A stretch of 64,000 bases of DNA from Aquisalibacillus elongatus. GTDB lineage: Bacteria; Bacillota; Bacilli; Bacillales; Alkalibacillaceae. Shown piece after piece: positions 44,664-54,854 of the stretch. A program made the translations under genes and the position numbers. The notes under the pieces are model-generated. The model was given only the letters and a program-made list of their open reading frames with translations. It ran no database searches and was not told where the DNA came from. Each line of letters begins with the position of its first letter. The stretch's first letter is position 1. The stretch lies in the NCBI RefSeq assembly GCF_003843875.1, contig NZ_RKRF01000007.1:806001-870000 (forward strand), given 5' to 3'.

Positions 44664-44761
44664 CGGCAACAGTCGCACTGATTACTGTAGATTTTCGTCA
44701 CTTTAATATGATCAAAATAGTCAATGACCTTAAAACACTTCGCACAAATAATGGTACCCAA
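44645..44761 (-). CDS. GapA-binding peptide SR1P (dual-function SR1-like RNA)
   Basis: A 38-residue ORF starting at TTG with AAAGGAG 9 nt upstream. The peptide begins MGTIICAKCFKVIDYF, matching the SR1P pattern MGTI-(V/I)-C-x-x-C followed by an acidic-aromatic stretch and a second cysteine group (Cys 29, 31, 32). In B. subtilis SR1P is encoded by the sRNA SR1, binds GapA and promotes its interaction with RNase J1, while the RNA itself base-pairs with ahrC mRNA. A sigma-A promoter and terminator frame it, predicting a transcript of about 170 nt. Location near pdh and yktA matches the SR1 locus; speA is missing. Confidence 0.8.
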   Translation of the reverse strand: MGTIICAKCFKVIDYFDHIKVTKIYSNQCDCCRKNSNA

Positions 44762-44806
44762 AATCAACAACTCCTTTAATTAGGATGTATTAATTATGTT
44801 ACTAAC

Positions 44807-44835
44807 AGTATATTATGTCATACTAATTGTTGCAA
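44807..44835 (-). promoter_or_regulatory. Promoter of the SR1-like RNA with a CcpN-type motif
   Basis: On the minus strand TTGCAA (44835-44830) and TATACT (44812-44807) with a 17-bp spacer. TATGACATAAT in the spacer and -10 fits 10 of 11 positions of the CcpN motif TRTGHYATAYW as I remember it, suggesting repression during growth on sugar as for B. subtilis SR1. Confidence 0.65.
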
Positions 44836-44932
44836 TAGGTTATTATATATTGTTTTATAATTTTATGAAAATTCTTCAATTATTATGATAAGTTGACGGA
44901 GAATTAGTGGATTATCATGCTTTACTTGAAGT

Positions 44933-44974
44933 TAAAAAAGCATTAGATAGCGTTTATCACCATCTAATGCTTAA
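44933..44974 (-). terminator. Terminator of the polysaccharide deacetylase gene
   Basis: An 11-bp stem AAGCATTAGAT/ATCTAATGCTT with a 13-nt loop and a T-run on the minus strand. Confidence 0.8.
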
Positions 44975-44980
44975 TATTCA

Positions 44981-45868
44981 TTACTCATCAGTTATAATTA
45001 AAGCAGGATCTAAAAAGTCAAACCCTTGTTCTTGGTATCCTTCTAAAATGTTGGGAAGTGCCTCATTGGTCCACTCACGGTCATGCATTAAAATATTCGC
45101 GCCGTCAACTAATAAATTAGTGGTTAACATGATCTCTTCTAACGCATCGGCTTCCATATAATCGTTAAAGTAATCATAGCCAAATGACCAATTCATCCAG
45201 TACATGCCTTGATCTTTCACAAAATCTCTAGCGTAATCTGTATTTGCTCCAAATGGCGGTCTAAAATATGTAGGTTTTGCACCTATTACTTCTTCAATTA
45301 TTCCATTAAGTTTTAGAATTTCTTCTTTTTGTTCCTCTTTAGAAACCTCTCGTAAGTTCACATGACTATAAGTGTGATTTCCTATATAAAAACCCATATC
45401 ATGGATTTTTCTGACGATTTCCTTTTCTTCTTCTGTATCCATAAAATGACCATTCACAAAAAATATTGCCGGGGCGTCATATTCCTTTAACGTTTCCGCC
45501 ATTTCTAAAGTATGACCATCTGGAGCGTCATCAATCGTTAGCAGAACAACTTTTGAGTCCGCATCGTCAATGGGCTTAAAAAAACCATTTTCGTTCATAT
45601 AATATTGAGGTTTCTGATTCTCTTCTTCTTGTGATTCCTGAGACTCTTTTTGTTCCTCATCTTCTTTGTTTTCTTCATTTGATTCAGATTTATCATCATT
45701 ATTTTCTTCTGTTTTATCAGGTTCTTCGTTGTCATTATTTTCTTCATCAGTTGGTTCCTCTACATTGTCCTCTTCAGGAAGTGAGTCCCCTTCTGCTTGT
45801 GAATCATTACAAGCTACCATTAAAAGCATAAATACAGCAACCCCTATTATGATTAGTATGTTTCTCAT
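44981..45868 (-). CDS. Polysaccharide deacetylase family lipoprotein
   Basis: A 295-residue lipoprotein: signal with LLMVAC (Cys 20), an acidic Glu/Asp/Asn/Ser linker at about residues 21-87, then a NodB-type domain. Seen: TIDDAPDGHTLEMAE (metal and catalytic Asp pair), GNHTYSHVN (the H-x3-H zinc site) and YFRPPFGANTDYARD (RPPxG). All three core motifs are present, so a peptidoglycan or related N-deacetylase is likely. The linker would hold the enzyme away from the membrane. GGGGGAACAGCG upstream of the ATG. Confidence 0.9.
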   Translation of the reverse strand: MRNILIIIGVAVFMLLMVACNDSQAEGDSLPEEDNVEEPTDEENNDNEEPDKTEENNDDKSESNEENKEDEEQKESQESQEEENQKPQYYMNENGFFKPIDDADSKVVLLTIDDAPDGHTLEMAETLKEYDAPAIFFVNGHFMDTEEEKEIVRKIHDMGFYIGNHTYSHVNLREVSKEEQKEEILKLNGIIEEVIGAKPTYFRPPFGANTDYARDFVKDQGMYWMNWSFGYDYFNDYMEADALEEIMLTTNLLVDGANILMHDREWTNEALPNILEGYQEQGFDFLDPALIITDE

Positions 45869-46021
45869 CGCTGTTCCCCCTTAATTTATGTATAAATAAA
45901 TTATAAACGATTACCACCTCTTTACCTATAGTTTTTGAATGGGAAATTATAATTTAGGGCAAAAGAAAGATATAGATTTTCTAAGGTCTGCACCATTAAT
46001 AGAAGCACAAGAAAGGACTGG

Positions 46022-47575
46022 ATGTTTGTGGGACATAAAGTAACGAAAGTTTTTTATATTTCATTAATTATAGCAGTATTATTCATTGTCTGGGGTGTCA
46101 TTTCTGAAGATACTTTACCAACTTGGAATTTAGGAAATGTGACCGGGAACATACAAGGATTTTTAGTAGAAAAATTTGGTTGGTTTTATTTACTGTCTGC
46201 AACTTCATTTTTAGTGTTTGCGATTTTCTTAATTGCTTCTAAATATGGAAATATAGTCTTAGGCAAAGACGGGGACAAACCCGAGTATAATTATATTACT
46301 TGGTTTGGAATGCTTTTTAGTGCAGGTATGGGAATTGGTTTAGTATTCTGGGGAGCAACTGAACCTATTTACCATTTCAATACCCCTCCGTTTGAAGTTG
46401 ATAGTGAAAGTGAAGCTGCAAAAGTGGCCATGCGTTATAGTTTTTTCCATTGGGGTTTACACCCTTGGGCTATTTATTCAATCCTAGCGTTAGCATTAGC
46501 ATACTTCCAGTTTAGAAAAGATGCTCCTGGTTTGGTCAGTAGTACTTTGAAACCTCTGTTCGGAGATAAAATGAATGGTGGATGGGGTACTTTAGTAGAT
46601 GTCATCGCTGTTTTTGCAACGATTTTTGGTGTTGCAACATCACTAGGGTTAGGAGCTCAACAAATCAGTAGTGGACTAGGTTTTCTGTTTGAAGGATTAA
46701 CGAATAATTTTACCCTTCAATTTATCATCATTATCGCGGTTACCATATTATTTATGTTATCAGCTATCACCGGTCTCGACCGAGGCATTAAGTATTTAAG
46801 TACGACGAATATTATCTTAGCTTTCATACTAATGTTTTTCATGCTGTTTGCTGGACCTACAAACTTTATTATGAACTTTTTTACAACAACTTTAGGTTCT
46901 TATATTCAAAAACTCCCAGCGATGAGTTTCAGGATGGCACCTTTTAATGAAGAAAATACCGGATGGTTGCAAAGTTGGACCATATTCTATTGGGCTTGGT
47001 GGATTGCGTGGGCGCCGTTTGTTGCTATGTTCATAGCTCGTGTTTCTCGTGGCCGAACTGTTCGAGAATTCGTAGTCGGTGTATTATTAGTTCCTACAAT
47101 ATTTGGTGCATTATGGTTCGCAGTTTTTGGAGGTTCAGCCATTGCACTTGAGTACAACGATGGTATGGATTTATTCACAATCATAAGCGATACAGGACAA
47201 GAAGCAGCACTGTTTACAGTGTTAGATAATTACCCAATCGCCACATTATCATCGATTTTAACCATTTTATTAATTAGTACATTCTTTATTACGTCTGCAG
47301 ACTCAGCAACTTTTGTATTAGGAATGCAAACCACTGGTGGAGACTTAGATCCCGCCCTAAGAGTCAAAATTGCTTGGGGGATTGTTCAATCAGCAACAGC
47401 CGCTGTTCTGTTATGGCAAGGAGGTTTAGGTGCTTTACAGACGGCATCCATAATAGCTGCTTTCCCATTCGCGTTCATATTAATTATGGTTATATTTGCA
47501 GTCGTAAAAGAATTTAAAGAAGAAGCCAGAAATTATCCTTTAAAACGAAAACGTCCAGAAGATAGAAGCCACTGA
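46022..47575 (+). CDS. BCCT family osmolyte transporter (betaine/choline/carnitine)
   Basis: A 517-residue secondary transporter with twelve helices. Seen: the substrate-gate segment FSAGMGIGLVFWGATEPIYH at about residues 98-117 and the BCCT signature FYWAWWIAWAPFVAMFIARV followed by SRGRTVREFVVG at about residues 322-354. Members such as OpuD import glycine betaine with sodium for osmoprotection; the exact substrate is not readable. AAAGGACTGG precedes the ATG. It is flanked downstream by a phased repeat array. Consistent with a salt-exposed organism. Confidence 0.93.
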   Translation: MFVGHKVTKVFYISLIIAVLFIVWGVISEDTLPTWNLGNVTGNIQGFLVEKFGWFYLLSATSFLVFAIFLIASKYGNIVLGKDGDKPEYNYITWFGMLFSAGMGIGLVFWGATEPIYHFNTPPFEVDSESEAAKVAMRYSFFHWGLHPWAIYSILALALAYFQFRKDAPGLVSSTLKPLFGDKMNGGWGTLVDVIAVFATIFGVATSLGLGAQQISSGLGFLFEGLTNNFTLQFIIIIAVTILFMLSAITGLDRGIKYLSTTNIILAFILMFFMLFAGPTNFIMNFFTTTLGSYIQKLPAMSFRMAPFNEENTGWLQSWTIFYWAWWIAWAPFVAMFIARVSRGRTVREFVVGVLLVPTIFGALWFAVFGGSAIALEYNDGMDLFTIISDTGQEAALFTVLDNYPIATLSSILTILLISTFFITSADSATFVLGMQTTGGDLDPALRVKIAWGIVQSATAAVLLWQGGLGALQTASIIAAFPFAFILIMVIFAVVKEFKEEARNYPLKRKRPEDRSH

Positions 47576-47595
47576 TGGCTTCTATTTGTGATGAT

Positions 47596-47691
47596 ATTAA
47601 GCACTAAATAAGAGTTATTAAGCACTAATTTAGACCTTTTAAACACTAATTCAGACTATTAAGCACTTTTTCAATCCTATTAAGCACTAAT
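47596..47691 (+). repeat. Phased repeat array C (five AAGCACTAA cores)
   Basis: Five copies of TTAAGCACTAA or close variants; the GCACTAA or equivalent starts at 47601, 47622, 47643, 47663 and 47684, giving spacings of 21, 21, 20 and 21 bp. Spacers are AT-rich, several with GAC. It begins about 20 nt after the BCCT stop, in the intergenic gap before the pdhD terminator. Confidence 0.8.
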
Positions 47692-47716
47692 AAGACTTTT
47701 ATAGTAATTAATTATT

Positions 47717-47752
47717 AAAAAACGCTCAGAACTTAATCTGAGCGTTTTTAAT
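47717..47752. terminator. Terminator of the pdhABCD operon (bidirectional)
   Basis: A 13-bp stem AAAAACGCTCAGA/TCTGAGCGTTTTT with a 6-nt loop. Confidence 0.92.
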
Positions 47753-47758
47753 ATAATG

Positions 47759-49165
47759 TTATGCTGTGTGGATTGGCATGCCAAGTACAACTTCAGCTGC
47801 TTCCATTACGGCTTCACCTAATGTTGGGTGAGCATGAATGGTAAGTGCAAGGTCTTCAGCAGTCATACCTGCTTCGACTGCTAGGCCTAATTCAGCGATT
47901 AGATCACTTGCATTTGGTCCTGCAACTTGTGCACCAATCACAAGGCCATCAGATTTACGTGTAACAAGTTTTACAAAACCATCTGAATCATTTAGAGAAA
48001 GAGCGCGACCATTTGCTGCGAATGGGAATTTCTTAGCAACCACTTCGTAGCCTGCTTCTTTAGCTCCGTCTTCACTGTAACCAACGCTAGCAAGCTCTGG
48101 ATCAGAGAATACAACAGCTGGAATTCCTAAATAATCAATTTCTGATTTCTCACCACTGATAGCTTCAGCTGCAATTTTACCTTCATAAGAAGCTTTGTGA
48201 GCTAATTGCGGTCCATCAACGATATCCCCAATAGCATAAATATTATCTAGGTTTGTACGGCATTGCTTATCCGTTTGGATAATACCTTTATCGTTCATTT
48301 CTAAACCGATGTCTTCTAATCCCATTTCATCAGTATTTGGACGACGACCAACTGTTACGAGTAGGTAATCAGCATCGATCGTTTTTTCCTCACCTTTAAC
48401 TTCATAAGTAACTTTTACGCCATTATCAGTTTCTTCAACGCCTTGAGCCATTGCTTCTGTGACGATATCTACGCCTTTATTCTTAAGACGTTTTTTAACT
48501 AATTGCGTCATGCCTTTCTCAAAGCCACCTAAGATATCTTTAGTACCTTCAAGAATAGTTACTTCACTTCCAAAGCTTGCATACGCGCCACCTAGTTCAG
48601 TACCGATGTAACCGCCACCGATGACAACAAGCTTCTCAGGAATTTCTTTTAAGTTTAACGCGCCAGTTGAATCTAAAACGCGATCTGAATATGGGAATGG
48701 TTTTAATTCAATCGTGCGAGAACCTGTTGCAATAATACAGTTGTTAAACTTATACGTTTGAGAGTTTTTCTCATCCATGATCTTAACTGTATTTTTATCA
48801 ACAAAGTATGCTTCACCTTTTACGATGTCTACTTTGTTAGCTTTTAGTAGGCTCTCAACACCGCCAGTTAATTTGTTTACAATCTGGCCTTTCCATTCTT
48901 GAACTTTGTCAAAATTAACCGAAACGTTTTCAGCAACAATTCCCATGTCTTCAGAGCCTTTTGCGTGCTCATAACGGTGACCTGCTGAAATTAATGCTTT
49001 AGATGGAATACAACCAACGTTCAAGCATACGCCACCTAAGTTACCTTTATCTACGATCGTAACTTTTTGTCCCATTTGTGCAGCACGAATCGCCGCAACA
49101 TAACCACCAGGACCAGCTCCAACTACAAGAGTATCTACTTCTTCTGGAAAATCTCCTACTACCAT
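47759..49165 (-). CDS. pdhD: Dihydrolipoyl dehydrogenase (E3)
   Basis: The 468-residue FAD enzyme reoxidising dihydrolipoyl groups of the pyruvate dehydrogenase complex. Seen: FAD-binding [17 protein letters not shown] at about residues 16-32, the redox-active disulfide [15 protein letters not shown] at about 44-58, an NAD-binding [17 protein letters not shown], and the C-terminal [13 protein letters not shown] with the catalytic His-Glu. Fully intact. GGAGG lies 8 nt upstream. Last gene of pdhABCD. Confidence 0.97.
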   Translation of the reverse strand: MVVGDFPEEVDTLVVGAGPGGYVAAIRAAQMGQKVTIVDKGNLGGVCLNVGCIPSKALISAGHRYEHAKGSEDMGIVAENVSVNFDKVQEWKGQIVNKLTGGVESLLKANKVDIVKGEAYFVDKNTVKIMDEKNSQTYKFNNCIIATGSRTIELKPFPYSDRVLDSTGALNLKEIPEKLVVIGGGYIGTELGGAYASFGSEVTILEGTKDILGGFEKGMTQLVKKRLKNKGVDIVTEAMAQGVEETDNGVKVTYEVKGEEKTIDADYLLVTVGRRPNTDEMGLEDIGLEMNDKGIIQTDKQCRTNLDNIYAIGDIVDGPQLAHKASYEGKIAAEAISGEKSEIDYLGIPAVVFSDPELASVGYSEDGAKEAGYEVVAKKFPFAANGRALSLNDSDGFVKLVTRKSDGLVIGAQVAGPNASDLIAELGLAVEAGMTAEDLALTIHAHPTLGEAVMEAAEVVLGMPIHTA

Positions 49166-49168
49166 TAT

Positions 49169-50467
49169 CTACGCCTCCATCATGATTAATTGTGGGTCAT
49201 TTAATAAGCGTTTGACATGGTTCATCGCATGTTGTGCAGTTGCGCCATCAATCATACGATGGTCAAAGCTCAAGGATATAGCTAATACAGGTGCGACAAC
49301 CACTTCACCATCACGAACAACTGGTTTTTCACTAATACGACCAATTCCTAAGATGGCGACTTCTGGATGGTTAATAACAGGTGTAAACCATTGTCCGCCG
49401 GCAGACCCAATATTTGTGATTGAACAAGAAGCACCTTTCATTTCTTCTGATTGTAGTTTACCATCACGAGCTTTAGTTGCCAACTCGTTGACCTCGCTTG
49501 AAATGTCAAAAATCGACTTGCGATCTGCGTCTTTCACGACTGGTACAAGTAAACCTTTATCAGTATCAGCTGCAATACCGATATTGTAGTAATGCTTGTG
49601 AATGATTTCTTCCGTATCATCGTCATATGACGTATTGAAAATTGGATACTTCTTAAGTGTTGAGACTAATGTCTTAACGACATATGGTAAATAAGTCAGC
49701 TTAATGTCTTGTTCAGCTGCCACTTCTTTGAATTTCTTACGATGATTAACTAGTTCAGTAGCATCGACTTCATCCATTAACGTTACGTGAGGAGCTGTTT
49801 GTTTGGACTTAACCATCGCTTTCGCAATCGTCTTGCGGATGCCACTTACTTTCTCGCGAGTTTCAGGATATTCACCCGCTGGAACTGTTTGTTTTGCTGA
49901 TTCTTCTAGTTTTTCATCATCTTTAGCATCAGCTGATTCTACAGATGCTGGCTGACCACCATCTAAGTATTGATCAACATCTTCTTTAAGAACACGCCCG
50001 TTTTTACCTGACCCTTCTACCTTACGAATGTCAACGTCGTTATCACGAGCATATTTTCTAACAGACGGCATCGCAATGACGCGTTTATCATCTGCTTCAT
50101 CAGATGATGATTCAGACTCATCTGTTTGTGGGCTTTCTTTAGATTCTTCTTGATGATCCTCTTGTTCATTGTCTTCTGTTTCGTCACTTGATTCCTCTTC
50201 ATCAGAGTCATCATCAGAACCTTCGTAACCTTCAGCATCGATCTTGACAATCACATCACCAACAGTTGCTGTTTCACCTTCATCCACTAAAACATCAAGA
50301 ACCGTTCCTTCTACTGGTGATGGGATCTCAACAACTGCTTTATCGTTTTGTACTTCACATAGCACATCGTCTTCTTTAATTTCTTCGCCTTTTTTGATAA
50401 ACCATTTGGCGATTTCACCTTCGTGAATACCTTCACCGATATCAGGTAATTTAAATTCGTAGGCCAA
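49169..50467 (-). CDS. pdhC: Dihydrolipoamide acetyltransferase (E2) of pyruvate dehydrogenase
   Basis: A 432-residue core subunit. Seen: one lipoyl domain with the modified Lys in [14 protein letters not shown] at about residues 38-51, a strongly acidic linker of about 45 residues (Glu/Asp/Ser), a peripheral subunit-binding domain ([19 protein letters not shown]), a second acidic hinge, and the catalytic domain ending [19 protein letters not shown] with the active His. The start is TTG with AGGAGG 7 nt upstream. Confidence 0.97.
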   Translation of the reverse strand: MAYEFKLPDIGEGIHEGEIAKWFIKKGEEIKEDDVLCEVQNDKAVVEIPSPVEGTVLDVLVDEGETATVGDVIVKIDAEGYEGSDDDSDEEESSDETEDNEQEDHQEESKESPQTDESESSSDEADDKRVIAMPSVRKYARDNDVDIRKVEGSGKNGRVLKEDVDQYLDGGQPASVESADAKDDEKLEESAKQTVPAGEYPETREKVSGIRKTIAKAMVKSKQTAPHVTLMDEVDATELVNHRKKFKEVAAEQDIKLTYLPYVVKTLVSTLKKYPIFNTSYDDDTEEIIHKHYYNIGIAADTDKGLLVPVVKDADRKSIFDISSEVNELATKARDGKLQSEEMKGASCSITNIGSAGGQWFTPVINHPEVAILGIGRISEKPVVRDGEVVVAPVLAISLSFDHRMIDGATAQHAMNHVKRLLNDPQLIMMEA

Positions 50468-50485
50468 TGTTTTCCCTCCTAATCA

Positions 50486-51463
50486 TTAAAAGTTAATCGA
50501 TTGTTTCGCTTTCTCTATAATATCCTCATAGTTAGGCAACCAAACTTCTTCAGCTTGAGAGAACGGATAAACTGTATCTGGAGCTGTTACACGTAGAACA
50601 GGTGCCTCTAAGTGTAAGATGGCACGCTCCTGAATTTCAGAAACGATACTTGCTGCAATACCAGCTTGACGTTGAGCTTCCTGTACAACGACAGCACGGT
50701 TTGTTTTCATAACTGATTCTATAATTGTGTCAACATCAATTGGTTGAACTGTGCGTAAGTCAATTACTTCTGCATCAATATTTTCTTTTTCAAGTTCTTC
50801 TGCAGCCTTTAACGACGAATGAACCATCGCACCATAAGCTATTAATGTAATATCTTTACCCTCACGTTTCACGTTGGCTTTACCTAGATCAACCGTGAAC
50901 TCTTCTTCAGGCACTTCTTCACGGAATGAACGGTATAGTTTCATATGCTCTAAGAAAATAACCGGATCATTTTCTCGAATGGATGAAATTAATAATCCTT
51001 TTGCATCATAAGGGTTAGATGGTATAACAACTTTTAAACCTGGTTGTTGTGCCATTAAACCTTCTAAACTGTCAGCATGTAATTCTGGTGTGTGTACACC
51101 ACCACCAAATGGCGAGCGAATCGTAATTGGGGCATGCCATCTACCACCTGAACGATAGCGCATACGAGCGGCTTGGCCACTAACAGCATCCATTGCTTCA
51201 TAAACAAAGCCGAAGAATTGAATTTCTGGAACTGGGCGGAATCCTTGAGTCGAAAGGCCAACGGACATACCAATAATGCCAGATTCAGCTAACGGCGTAT
51301 CAAATACACGTTCTTCTCCGAATTCTTCTTGTAAACCTTCAGTCGCACGGAACACGCCTCCGTTTTGGCCTACGTCTTCGCCAAATACGAGCACATCTTC
51401 ATCATTTTTTAGTTCCGTACTTAACGCATCAGTGATTGCTTGAATCATTGTCATTTGTGCCAT
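50486..51463 (-). CDS. pdhB: Pyruvate dehydrogenase E1 component, beta subunit
   Basis: A 325-residue E1-beta subunit. Seen: [22 protein letters not shown]-type N-terminal text at about residues 23-40 shortened here to [35 protein letters not shown] at about 101-120, and [20 protein letters not shown] at about 203-222. With PdhA it decarboxylates pyruvate using thiamine diphosphate. Starts 3 nt after pdhA, with AAGGAG 12 nt upstream. Intact. Confidence 0.97.
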   Translation of the reverse strand: MAQMTMIQAITDALSTELKNDEDVLVFGEDVGQNGGVFRATEGLQEEFGEERVFDTPLAESGIIGMSVGLSTQGFRPVPEIQFFGFVYEAMDAVSGQAARMRYRSGGRWHAPITIRSPFGGGVHTPELHADSLEGLMAQQPGLKVVIPSNPYDAKGLLISSIRENDPVIFLEHMKLYRSFREEVPEEEFTVDLGKANVKREGKDITLIAYGAMVHSSLKAAEELEKENIDAEVIDLRTVQPIDVDTIIESVMKTNRAVVVQEAQRQAGIAASIVSEIQERAILHLEAPVLRVTAPDTVYPFSQAEEVWLPNYEDIIEKAKQSINF

Positions 51464-51466
51464 TGC

Positions 51467-52860
<1,394 letters not shown>

Positions 52861-52863
<3 letters not shown>

Positions 52864-52895
52864 AACACACTACCTATTATGAGATAGTGTGTTCT
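52861..52895 (-). terminator. Terminator of ykyA
   Basis: A 9-bp stem AACACACTA/TAGTGTGTT with a 12-nt loop and a T-run of seven on the minus strand. Confidence 0.85.
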
Positions 52896-52909
52896 GTCCT
52901 ATGACAATT

Positions 52910-53566
52910 TTATTCTTCTCCAAAATCAATATTTAAACCAGATGATTCATAAAAATCACGCTTCAAATCATTAAATTCACGGGTTAAATTATTAAACTGT
53001 TCTTGTGCCTCTTGTACTTCTTGATAGCTTTCATTAACTTGTTTGACTTGATCATCTAAGTCTTCTTTTTGCAGATCTTCATTTTGAAGCATCTCGTAAA
53101 GTTCAGCGTCTAAATCTAATGATGTTTGATAAGCTTCATATAAATTATTAAAAGCTTCGTAACGCTCATTCATTTTTTCTATCATATCATTAGCTTTTTG
53201 TTGGGGTTCTTCATCCAATTCTTCTACATATTCTTCGACTTGATCGAACTCTTCTTTTGCAGAGTCAATACTTTCTTTTTCTTGTTCCATTAACTCTCGT
53301 CTGTTTTCAACAGATGCTAACGCTTCATCTACAAGTTCTTGTATTTCATCTAATTCATTTAAGTTAATTTCCATCATTTCATTATATAGCTCGTTTTCTT
53401 GTTGTTCTAATTCAACTAAATCAGATTGTGCAGACTGATAAGCACCTTCTAATTCTACCGATTTCTCAAGATGATCATACATATCTTCTGCAACATTATG
53501 TTCATCCGTGCAAGCTCCTAAAAAGATTACCAATAATAATAGTAATGAAAAAATGAGTCGTTTCAT
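52910..53566 (-). CDS. ykyA: YkyA family putative cell-wall-binding lipoprotein
   Basis: A 218-residue lipoprotein: signal LLVIFLGAC with Cys 19, then an almost continuous charged coiled coil to the end (for example ESIDSAKEEFDQVEEYVEEL), rich in Glu and Gln. It matches YkyA, annotated as a cell-wall-binding lipoprotein; its function is not established. It lies between pdhA and def, as in B. subtilis, and is divergent from def. AGGGAAAGCT upstream of the ATG. Confidence 0.88.
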   Translation of the reverse strand: MKRLIFSLLLLLVIFLGACTDEHNVAEDMYDHLEKSVELEGAYQSAQSDLVELEQQENELYNEMMEINLNELDEIQELVDEALASVENRRELMEQEKESIDSAKEEFDQVEEYVEELDEEPQQKANDMIEKMNERYEAFNNLYEAYQTSLDLDAELYEMLQNEDLQKEDLDDQVKQVNESYQEVQEAQEQFNNLTREFNDLKRDFYESSGLNIDFGEE

Positions 53567-53710
53567 AGCTTTCCCTCTTTCTACGTCTGTTTATCTCATA
53601 AAAAGTATAACATATCGAGTGCATAAAAAATAATAGTATTTTATTAATATCTCTTAAATACTTATGATAAAATAGTGTAGGTAATCTGGAATGTTGAAAG
53701 GATGAAACAC

Positions 53711-54268
53711 ATGATAACGATGGATCATATCGTCCGCGAAGGAGATCCTGTTTTACGTCAAAAAGCAGAAGAAGTCGTACTACCACCTTCTGATGAAGAT
53801 CAAAATACATTAGAAGAAATGCTTCAATTTATTAAAAATAGTCAAGATGACGAAATCGCTCAAAAATACAATCTTAGACCTGGAATCGGTCTTGCCGCTC
53901 CACAGATAGGCATTTCCAAGCGCATGCTGGCTGTTCATTTTACAGACTTTCATGATAGAGATTACAGCATGGGACTATTTAACCCTAGAATAGTAAGCCA
54001 CTCCGTTGAGTTAACTTACTTACAAAACGGCGAAGGATGTTTAAGCGTTGATAGGGATGTCCCTGGAATTGTACCAAGATATGCTAGAATAACGGTTAAG
54101 GCAACGAACCTAAATGGCGAAGAAGTCAAATTGCGCTTAAAAGGATATGCAGCTATTGTGGTGCAACATGAAATCGATCATATAGATGGCATTATGTTTT
54201 ATGATCATATCAATGATAAAAACCCTTTTGAACCGCCAGAAAATTCAACACCAGCTGAAGAAATGTAG
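53711..54268 (+). CDS. def: Peptide deformylase (type 2)
   Basis: A 185-residue metalloenzyme removing the N-formyl group from new proteins. Seen: motif 1 GIGLAAPQIGIS, motif 2 EGCLSVDRDVPG and motif 3 VQHEIDHIDGIMFYD, giving the Cys-His-His metal site and catalytic Glu. The family inserts place it with Gram-positive type 2 enzymes. The first ATG (53702) abuts the AAAGG; the ATG at 53711, nine nt later, is preferred. Ends in a terminator overlapping its stop codon. Confidence 0.95.
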   Translation: MITMDHIVREGDPVLRQKAEEVVLPPSDEDQNTLEEMLQFIKNSQDDEIAQKYNLRPGIGLAAPQIGISKRMLAVHFTDFHDRDYSMGLFNPRIVSHSVELTYLQNGEGCLSVDRDVPGIVPRYARITVKATNLNGEEVKLRLKGYAAIVVQHEIDHIDGIMFYDHINDKNPFEPPENSTPAEEM

Positions 54269-54299
54269 TGCTGATTTCATTTAATCAGCACTTTTTTTA
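54267..54299 (+). terminator. Terminator of def
   Basis: A 10-bp stem AGTGCTGATT/AATCAGCACT with a 6-nt loop and a T7 run; the stop codon lies in the stem. Confidence 0.9.
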
Positions 54300-54629
54300 T
54301 ATAAATCATTTTAATTTACAGCCATTGCGGTATATAATAATAAAAGAAGATCATTCTGCTAATATATACCTTTGTTTTTTGGAATACTAAATTATGATAT
54401 GCGTCAAACTTTAATTGCTTCATATGTCCTTTAAAGAAAGGTTGTATGATCACATGTTAAAACGTTTGCGTGATAAGATTAAAAAACGTCTAAAAAAATT
54501 ATTACGTTCAAAAAACACAGCAAATACTTAATGGTTTATTTAATTGGGTCTTTAATGCTCATTTGCATTTAGATATAGCTATACGGATAGGTAGTGAACG
54601 GAGAAACATTTACAGTAAGGAGAGATAAG
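54300..54629. other. Intergenic region def-rpoY
   Basis: About 330 bp, AT-rich. It holds one tiny ORF (54454-54531, listed separately) and no clear promoter of standard spacing. Relative to B. subtilis, ykrA is missing from this place. Confidence 0.4.
54454..54531 (+). CDS. Possible 25-residue cationic peptide
   Basis: An ORF from ATG to TAA encoding MLKRLRDKIKKRLKKLLRSK plus five residues. It has ten or more Lys/Arg, and leucines and isoleucines repeat every three to four residues, so it would form an amphipathic helix. AAAGG lies 12 nt upstream, rather far. No terminator follows. It could be a real small membrane-active or RNA-binding peptide, or chance; expression is not shown. Confidence 0.3.
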   Translation: MLKRLRDKIKKRLKKLLRSKNTANT

Positions 54630-54839
54630 ATGATTTTTAAAGTACTCTATCAAGAACACGCTGAAGAAGCACCAGTTAGAGAAGAAACTAAAACACTTTA
54701 CGTTGATGCGGAAAATGTAAGAGAAGTAAGATCAAAGCTAGCAGATCGAAATTATAATATCGAATATGTCCAGGAATTAAGCGAATCTCATTTAGCATAT
54801 GAACAACAATCCGAAGATTTCCAAGTGGAGAAAATATAG
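54630..54839 (+). CDS. rpoY: RNA polymerase epsilon subunit RpoY
   Basis: A 69-residue protein starting MIFKVLYQEHAEEAPVREET and ending EYEQQSE-type text as AYEQQSEDFQVEKI, the conserved RpoY (YkzG) pattern, same length as in B. subtilis. It is a small subunit found in Firmicute RNA polymerase that resembles the phage T7 Gp2 fold. The frame opens at 54594, but AAGGAG precedes the ATG at 54630. It is 15 nt upstream of rnjA, forming the usual rpoY-rnjA operon. Confidence 0.95.
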   Translation: MIFKVLYQEHAEEAPVREETKTLYVDAENVREVRSKLADRNYNIEYVQELSESHLAYEQQSEDFQVEKI

Positions 54840-54854
54840 GGGTTACAATCTAAT

